64,000 nt of DNA from Apostichopus japonicus. Its lineage: Eukaryota; Echinodermata; Holothuroidea; Aspidochirotida; Stichopodidae. The translations under genes were made by a program, and so were the position numbers. A model generated the notes under the pieces. That model ran no database searches, was not told the origin of the DNA, and saw only the letters and a program-made list of their open reading frames with translations. Positions 56,611-64,000 of this stretch are shown here, one piece after another. Location of the stretch: positions 41,405,631-41,469,630 of the forward strand of contig NC_092568.1 in NCBI RefSeq assembly GCF_037975245.1, written 5' to 3'. Numbering within the stretch: position 1 is the first letter of the stretch; each line of letters starts with the position of its first letter.

Positions 56611-59600
56611 TCAGTCATCTAAATCAAACATGACGTCATTAGAGAACTCTACAGCACTCTGAGTACGGTGCTCTATCTTATCCAGGTCTGCCTCATCTTC
56701 GTCTGCCTTGTTACCATGACTACCAGTAGTCTGCTCCCCATCACCCACCTCTGCCTTGTGATGCCTCCTCTTGGTTACAGTTGTCCACTCCCCATCTTCT
56801 TCAGGCTCTTTATCCTCCTTCTCCTCATTTGCTTCCTGGTCATCAGGCATTGGACTTTCATCTCCATCACCTCCGGAGGATATTTCTGGACTTTCGGATG
56901 GAGTGACCTCTTCGGGTGGAGTGAACTCTTTGGCATTTGCAACGACCTCTGACTTTCCAATTTTATCATCTGCCTCTTTCGGTGACTGGACCGTAAACAC
57001 TTCCTCATCTGGGTTTGTATCCTCCGAGGAACCCTCCATCATCAGGGCTTTCCTGGCCTTTTCCTTTCTTCTTCGTCGTGAGCCTTTGGACTTTTTATGC
57101 TTTCCTTTCGGTGAACTAAGTACATCTGATTCTGATTCGCTGCTGGACTGTCGGTAAATTGCTCTCCGAGGAGGGACAATATTCCAGAGATCTTCCTCAC
57201 TATCCTCTCCTCCTTTGTACGACATAACCAACTCAGAGTCGCTACAGGTCTCTAGAGCGGGAGCTTTCAGCTTCTGTTTGGATCTACGGATATGAGGAGA
57301 CTTCTTCCTTCCTTTACGACCCTGGAAGGGAACAAAGGTACCGACCACGACCTCATCGCTGAAACTCACCGACTTGGATGACCTTTGCCGCTTGTTCTTC
57401 AGAGAGCTTTTCAAGAGACTGTGAGGTGAGAGAGGAGTGACATCAGAAGATGAAGCTGCCTCTGAGATGCTGCTACTGCAGATATCAATGCTAAGCTCTG
57501 AATCAGCAGCAGCTTTAGCATCCTTGTTAGTATTCCTCTGCTTCTCCTCCTCCTCCTTCTCCTTATCAATGGTGATCTGCAAAAGAAGAGAAGCAAACAA
57601 TTTATGTATAACAAGGTTCTAAAAGAGTTGACTGGGAAGGTTATTGCTTTAAGATGTTGTCACCAGTGGTGTGCACAGGATTTCAAAGTTTGGTGGAAAG
57701 TCTAAAATTCCCCTTACTAATTTTAGAGGCTCGATTTCAGGCACAAATCTTTTTGCATGGGCCAAAGGCGAATAAAACTCTTCATAAAAGGAGGGGTGTT
57801 GCCCTGGGTTCGTCGAAGCCAACAACATCAAATGGTGAATGCTGAGGCATAGCCGATAAATGAGTTCTCAAAGCAAGGCTGTGCAATTAAATACTGTAGA
57901 TTGTTGTGTGACATTGAAAAGCAGGGACACCCAGAGGAGTGGTGTAATTCGTCCCTGACTGAATGTTAACATTTCCTCAACTGAACCATTTACCCCTGGC
58001 GGACAACAAAGGAGGGGTATGTTCCTCCCTGGCCACTGGATGGCTATGTGTTTTTGGGGAGCAAGGGATGCTTCATCTCTTGTTTAAGTAGAATCTTTTC
58101 ACAAATTAGACCTAACTAAAAAACTATATACATATTTCATCGTCCTAAGAGGTCATTGGGGTTTATCATGCTAAGAGTTGCTTCAAGTTCTCATAAATAC
58201 TTCCCTGAAGATTTAAATTTAATTAAAATGACCACACAGACAGTACTTTTGGTTGTGTTATTGCATAACTCATAGAGGTACAGTAGATAATTTCTAAGGG
58301 GCAATGAATGCTCATTCAATTTTTAGCAGGAGTTCAATTTCCTGGCATATTTGGGACTAGAGTGAATGGCCTTTGTATAACTTTATGAAATATGAACTGA
58401 GTAAAATCAAATTGGGCATGTTTACCTCAAATTCAACATCCAGATTGCTGGAATGTGCCCCATCATCACTTGGAATGACTTTTACTGACTTCAAGTCAGT
58501 TTCTTTGAATTCTTTTCCTTGCTTCTGGTTGTCCAGTTCCAGGTCATCAATGCATTTCTCGATGCTACTTTGTGTCGTAAATGTCTTCATCTGTGAATCA
58601 AAAGAAAGACCAGAAAGCTGAATGGCTAAAGTGATTCCTTGCTCATAGGTAATATATTTTAAGTAATGTGGTTTCAAATTGACATGTCCTCATTGTGAAG
58701 TTACTGTGTTTACACTTAGATATAGAATGTTTAAGATCCATGGGCATTGACTTACAGTACATTATTGTGAACCATGAATCACAGAATGAGTCATCAAAGT
58801 TTTACCTCTGAGATATCATGTTTACAAGGCACTCACAGTTTGACCTCATGCTCTCTGTTGTACTCACCACATTACTTAATAATAGAAGATCTAATGGATT
58901 GATGTTATGTTAACATGGTCATAAATCAGTTTCTTACATTCAATTTTGGCATTACATGCCAGATATACTGTACTGTAGGATCCCATACATGTTTTCTTGT
59001 TTACAAGGTTTTCACATTTTGACCTCTATGACCTCATATGACATTTGACCTCTGCCAAAAACAACAGGGTTCTTCTACTCAATACAGGGCACCCACACAC
59101 CAAGTATGTGATTCATCAAAGTTCCCTTTGTGAGATATCCTGTTCACAAGGCTTTCACAGTTTGACATCTGGTTATCCCAAATGACCTTTGACCTCCACC
59201 AAAAGCAATACAATTCTTGTACTCATTATGGGGCATCCATATGCCAAGTTTGAGATTCCTCAAGATTATGCTTCTTGAGATATTGTGTTCACAAGCAGCA
59301 TCACATATACACGCACGCACACACACTACAGTAAACTAACACACACATACACGCCATCACCATCACATAGATTCCTTTGCCAAGGAACTATAAAATGGAA
59401 GAAGTGAAACTGATGATAACAAGAAAAGAAAAAAAAAACACTCATGTTGTTTTACTTCTTTCAGTAGAAACCCACTGATTACATGTAGGACTAGAATTCA
59501 AAGTACTGTCTCAAGAAGCCCAAGAGGTTCAACACAATACTGCATGTGAGCTGTCATGGCACTACAGTAAGACAAGAGAGTGTGCAGCAATAAATGATAT

Positions 59601-61806
59601 CATAAATCCAATGTGATGTTTAATGAAAACTATAGTACCTAGCTAGAAGGCTTGAACATAGCAGTTTGTCCCCTAACATGTTAGAAATTTAAGGGGCTAC
59701 ACTATACTTCTTAGCTTCAAAGAAATGAAGAGATGGCTTGAACAAGCTTCATTCATCCAACCACTTCACAGATCTGGAAATTTATGTTCTGTCCTTAGTT
59801 TACTATTAATGCTCCCCCTCCCCCCCCCCCCGGCCCCCTCTTACTGGTCGGTCCGAGAATGTGTTTACAACATATTTAATTCTCCTGAAAAGGACGGTTT
59901 TGCGATGAAATCGGTTAAATTCATCACCTGTCATATAAAACTCCAGATTCATAAATGTCATCCTTTTTAAGTCTAGTATGATTTCATAATGGTCATCAAC
60001 AGAAATGTATTGCTACAGCAACAAAGATTTACAAATAAAATGGTAAATCTCCATTGCAATTACCTGTAAGTTTCCTTTACTTGGTCCAGCTTGGAATGAC
60101 TGCAATTCTCCAATAAATCCTTCTTCTTTATGGAGTACTATGACCAAGTTACAGCTGCTGACATTGTAGGTAACAGAACCCATCTTTGAACCATCAGGAA
60201 AAGACAGCTGTAGGCCATAGAGGGATTCTTCATCTTCATTTGCCTTTGAGGCTCGAAAATGAATCCAACAATCTCTTCCATCTTTGGACAATTGAGTTTC
60301 CACAGTTGCAGGCATTACCGAAGGAACTTCCATAATTACTGAAATTGAACGATCACTTTGATGGAAGGAAAATTCTGGCAAAAGAAAAGTCTCTTTAAGG
60401 GAATTTGTATCCTTTTCTACCTCAGCAGTTTGCTCGTCCAATTCATGGTCTTCTTGAGGCATTGTAGATCCCTCTATGATTTCAGTTTGCTTTGTTTCAC
60501 TTGGAGAGTTTTTATAATTTTCCTGCTTTGGATTCCCAGCAACAGTGCAAGCATTTTCATTTTGTGCTGCTACTTTATTAGTTGAGGGGCTGATCTCTTT
60601 CACCTCTTTATTTTCCTCCCTGCTGTTCCCATCCATCATTTCCTCTACCAATGGCTTGTCATCAATCAAACTAGGTGCAAAGGATGGTAAAGCTAGTATG
60701 TCTGGTGGTTGGACAGGAAGGGTAACAACCATGCATGATTTGCTTTTGTCAAACTTGGCACTCCCATTGTCTTCATCAACAGGGAATGGTAAGGGTATAT
60801 CCAACCTGTAAGCTGCTGGTTTAGTGCTCTCTAGATAAAGCCGTTTCTCAAAGACATCAAGTTGTATGCCACTTGCCGATTTAAGGAGAGGTAGATCGAT
60901 ACGTACTACCAGCTCTTGTGGGCGAGTTGATGGTCTTGCATCAGGTGCATTGACAAATTGCTGCATGTCCAAGACACCACGGTGGGTCATCGTGTACTGA
61001 GGTGTTGTTGGACCAACAATTTTACTATTACTACTTACATTTCCCCCATTTTTTAACGTTCCTTTGCACTGAGCACCTTCATTTCTGGAAGATAAACTAT
61101 CTGCTTTAACAGTTTTATTAGCATTGATATCTGTGCTTGGACTCTCATATGGATAAGGCAAGTCAAGGGCAGACACACCATCCACCTTGGCTGATGGACC
61201 CTCGGAATTTGCGGTTCGAATGACTGTAGTGGACATTCTGCCTTTGTATTTCATGTTCTGCAATTGCTTGACATTATTTCTGTCCAATTTTACTTTGAAT
61301 TCTCTTTCAATTCCATCCATTGCTGTATCTTTAATCATGTTTAGAAATCGAGGGTCTTTTTCAGCTGCTGTGAAACAGTCCGGGTGAAAGACACAGTCGA
61401 ATACTGTACATTTCTTGCCCTCTTTATTAACATCTTCTCTACTAGGAGATAAACTGTGTGGGATAGACCACTGGTAACCTGAATGGCCATTCTGCTCTGT
61501 GAACTTAGATTCTGGCTTACCTATGTTTTCATTTTTGCAGCAATTTATGAAAGCTTTCTTATCCCCATCAACACCTGTTTTCAGAACGAACGCTGGTTCA
61601 GGGTTGATAAATTTAACGTCCATACCTCGATTTCTTTCCAACTCCGCTATCTCATCTTCATACCGTTTCCGATTTTCAGGGTTGCTAATTTCCTCAGCGT
61701 ATTCGACAAACATTTTACGGAACTTTTCATCTTTCAATGCCTTCTGCAACCGACCAAGTTCTTCGTTAGTGATGTCAAGATCTTTCAAAGCCTCATTAGA
61801 TGCCAT
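56611..61806 (-). CDS. DNAAF2: Kintoun / dynein axonemal assembly factor 2, 3 exons, complete
   Basis: DNAAF2 helps fold and pre-assemble ciliary dynein arms in the cytoplasm, working with HSP70/HSP90 as a PIH-family co-chaperone. Minus-strand exons are 61806-60064, 58590-58426 and 57576-56611; 2874 nt, 957 residues (human 837), all phase 0. Residues 1-180 form the PIH1 N domain, with KFRKMFVEYAEEISNPENRK, INPEPAFVLKT, FINCCKNENIGKP, YQWSIPHSLSPSREDVNKEG and VFDCVFHPDCF. Around residues 295-365 a CS/p23-like fold follows (ELVVRIDLPLLKSASGIQLD, KRLYLEST, SCMVVTLPV), with a second beta-rich block near 490-580 (VETQLSKDGRDCWIHFRAS). Exon 3 encodes a long acidic, Ser/Lys-rich tail. KSVSFSDEV there fits the RVxF protein-phosphatase-1 docking pattern. 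The ATG at 61806 starts the conserved region, so I chose it. Confidence 0.95.
58790..59300 (+). repeat. Dispersed TTTGACCTC repeat, three tandem copies in DNAAF2 intron 1
   Basis: Units of about 160 bp start near TGTTTACAAGG or TGTTCACAAGG and carry TCACAGTTTGACCTC or TCACATTTTGACCTC, TGACCTTTGACCTCCACC, CAAAAACAACAGGGTTCTT, ACTCAATACAGGGCACCCA and GAGATATCCTG-like words. Copies begin at about 58820, 58995 and 59145. An (AC)n-rich tail follows at 59308-59360. A fourth, weaker copy is at 13725. The class of the repeat is unknown to me. Confidence 0.75.
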
Positions 61807-64000
61807 TTTCCTAACTTTTCACGATGTTTTGTCTTCTCGAAAGTTGAGCATGAAATTACGGTTGTACTTGCGGCACAGTACTTGTGAGTTATGTGTCTGT
61901 TGTAGTTCCACGATGCTCTATTGTTGACAAAACACAACAGTACCTGGTTTGTCTAGACTATGTACCACAGCCGTTTCTATCGATTTGGCAAATTTTGAAC
62001 ACAGCAGACGATGCTAGAACTTTCTGTAATTTCAATGTTTCGGTTTTGCGTGAAAAAGTTGATTTAGAATCCAACTCAATCTTAAAGGATTGTTTCTCAT
62101 TTGGAGCTAAAACAAAAAATACAAACAAAGGGCATAAACACTCCGTGAGCGACTGTATATTATATTACGCACACAACGATTTTGAACACGCTGAATGTAG
62201 GTTTTGGGAAGGGTACACTAAACTGGCGAGTATATGAGCTATTTATTTTCACCATGAAAATATAATTAGAAAACAGTAGGAAGTGAAAAGTTTAACTCTT
62301 ACAACTATCATGTCTTTTGAGCTTTAGTATCTCACACACTGCGTATAGATGATAAATGAGGTGGGTTTTTTTTTTGCTTTCGTGTTCAGGATTATTTACT
62401 TTTTTGCTTTTGGTAGGGAGGGCATGGAGGAAGCTCTAACTTGTAATCACAAGTATATTTCTAACATGAAACAAAGATAATGGCTGGGTTTCCTTCAATA
62501 AAGTCAATCTCCATCAAAGCAAGGTTTTAATTTGGTCAAGAAGTTCATCATGTAAATAAGGCGATTTCCCAGCCTGGCCAGTTTCTTTTGACACAGTAAG
62601 ATGTCGCACAAAATAATAGAAAATGATGTGACCTTTTTCTTTTGGAGGGAAGGGTTTAGGACTTTTATTTCAGTGGTTACCTATTCCATAACTACAACAT
62701 GACGTATTACTTCCAAGGGAGCAGTCAAGAAGGATTTTGTTAATTTCTAATGCCATATGGTTTCATTAATTATTACATACATCACTATATTGAATAACTG
62801 AACTAATTATGACAATGTTTCAAACAATGAAACATATTTCTCTCACCACAAATTTGCAATGAGCTAATTGGCTTGGCTTACCCTAGTAAATGAAAAGAAC
62901 TCCACTGTAATGTTTATTATACAAACTATGTTAGGCCTGGGTACAACTATCATGTAAGTGTAAGTCTAGGCTAAGCTTTGGTGTTTGTTTTAACAATCAA
63001 CAGCCTTTGTTGAGGTGTATGACATTAATGTAACATTGTTACGCTCAAATGTATTTGCCCTGGTGAAAGACAATGCATATAGCAAAAGAAATAAAATAAA
63101 AAAATGTTCAATTAAACAGTGCATCTATAGGCATAAAATTAATTTTGTAGACCGTTGAAACACTGCTTTTAGTCCAGGTTGTTTGTCTTTATAATGTTGA
63201 GACATGCCCCTTTAAACAGCTGCTGCGATGAATCAATTCAGTGAAGTGCCTGGATTATATAGTCTATAATACACAAACCATTAGTTCCTCAGATGCAACT
63301 CAAAACTCAATAAGACTAAGACAACCTTCTTGGCCTCATATCACATGATCACAATGTTTTACAAATGTGTGAAGGACAAATGGTGTTGAATGTCAGTCAC
63401 CCAAGGATGCAGCCCCCCCCCCCAAAAAAAAAAAAACCCATGTTGTATTTGATATACTGTAGTAGCATTTTAAGAAGCATATTAGCAATTTAGCATAGTT
63501 TTAATCATAAATAGTTAATACCTTGAAATCTAGAGGAGCTATAGCTACAGAAACATATCACGACCAACTTATTCTACCTCAAGATATCCTTTAACCAATC
63601 AGGTAATCAGTTTACCAAAAACAACTTGTGGCCAGTAAACTCAAATTGAGAAAAATGAAGAACCAGAAAAAGAATGAATTTCCAATACTTGTGTTGTATT
63701 TTACAGGCTTAGCAATTCATATAATACAGATATATGTCTGTGAACAAAGCACAAATTCAGTGGCTCAAGAGTTACAGATATATAATCTCACATTTCATTT
63801 ATAAAACCAGCTTAAAAGAAGAATGAAAAAAATGAATGAACATTTATCTAAATGTAACAAAAATCTCAGTATATTTCAAATTACTACCAAAGACCAAGTT
63901 GTACAAGAACCCATTTATTTCTTTTCTCTCTCTATCTCTCATTTTTGGCCTTATTTCTAACTGAGCAATTACCTGCAGTGATAAAATAAGTCAACCACTT
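61807..64000. other. Upstream of DNAAF2 to window end, no gene recognised
   Basis: The first few hundred bases should hold the DNAAF2 promoter; I found no clear X-box (RFX site) by eye. A plus-strand frame of 117 codons at 61884-62237 has no recognised family and no splice support. Past 62240 the sequence is AT-rich with a C run and A run at about 63412-63435. Confidence 0.45.

Noticed and set aside
56668-57157. Plus-strand open frames of 94 and 128 codons
   Set aside because: Antisense shadows of DNAAF2 exon 3, which is rich in Ser, Glu and Lys codons.
57650-57850. Possible hAT left end (CAGTGGTGTGCACAGG) in DNAAF2 intron 2
   Set aside because: No matching right end or flank duplication found.
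60358-61927. Plus-strand open frames opposite DNAAF2 exon 1
   Set aside because: Shadows of the real coding strand; no family match.
61884-62237. 117-codon plus-strand open frame as a divergent gene
   Set aside because: No recognised family, no splice or poly(A) support; likely chance.

Overview
This is a 64 kb piece of an AT-rich animal nuclear genome with five multi-exon, canonically spliced genes. The proteins are of clear deuterostome type (ARPIN, V-ATPase subunit D, cytosolic HSP90, Kintoun/DNAAF2). Together with the dense load of tRNA-derived SINEs, small DNA transposons, minisatellites and poly(G) runs they suggest a marine invertebrate. An echinoderm, perhaps a sea cucumber, is my guess, but the sequence does not settle it.

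Layout. (1) Positions 1-8119, plus strand: the 3' part of ARPIN; its first exon lies before the window. Its introns hold a DNA transposon, a SINE, a MITE and two long minisatellites. (2) 14447-23113, minus strand: complete ATP6V1D in 7 exons, with five tandem arrays in its introns. (3) 23114-29519: a gene-poor block of MITEs, a LINE broken by insertions, and SINEs. (4) 29520-39207, minus strand: complete inducible-type cytosolic HSP90 with 12 coding exons, one 5' UTR exon, and a promoter with a TATA box and heat-shock elements. (5) 39600-45047: a gene-poor block of G-rich hAT-like repeats. (6) 45048-49796, plus strand: a 476-residue protein with a GRAM/WBP2-like domain that I cannot name. (7) 49797-56610: gene-poor, with a complete 1.0 kb hAT-type element with perfect 8 bp target-site duplications. 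(8) 56611-61806, minus strand: DNAAF2 (Kintoun) in 3 exons. (9) 61807-64000: no recognised gene. Exon phases add up exactly for HSP90 (727 aa), ATP6V1D (246 aa), DNAAF2 (957 aa) and the GRAM gene (476 aa), so the models are internally consistent.

The genes do not form one pathway. ARPIN restrains Arp2/3 actin branching, ATP6V1D is the V-ATPase rotor shaft, HSP90 is the chaperone, and DNAAF2 is a co-chaperone-like factor for assembling ciliary dynein with HSP90/HSP70 systems.

The most unusual signal is a recurring architecture. In four of the five genes the sequence straddling a 5' splice site (exon tail plus donor plus intron head) has been tandemly duplicated into the intron: about 9 copies in ARPIN, about 16 in ATP6V1D, 2 in HSP90 and 3 in the GRAM gene. 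Each array lines up spare donors behind the real one. In all four the reading frame meets a stop codon at or just after the first donor, so use of a spare donor would truncate the protein.
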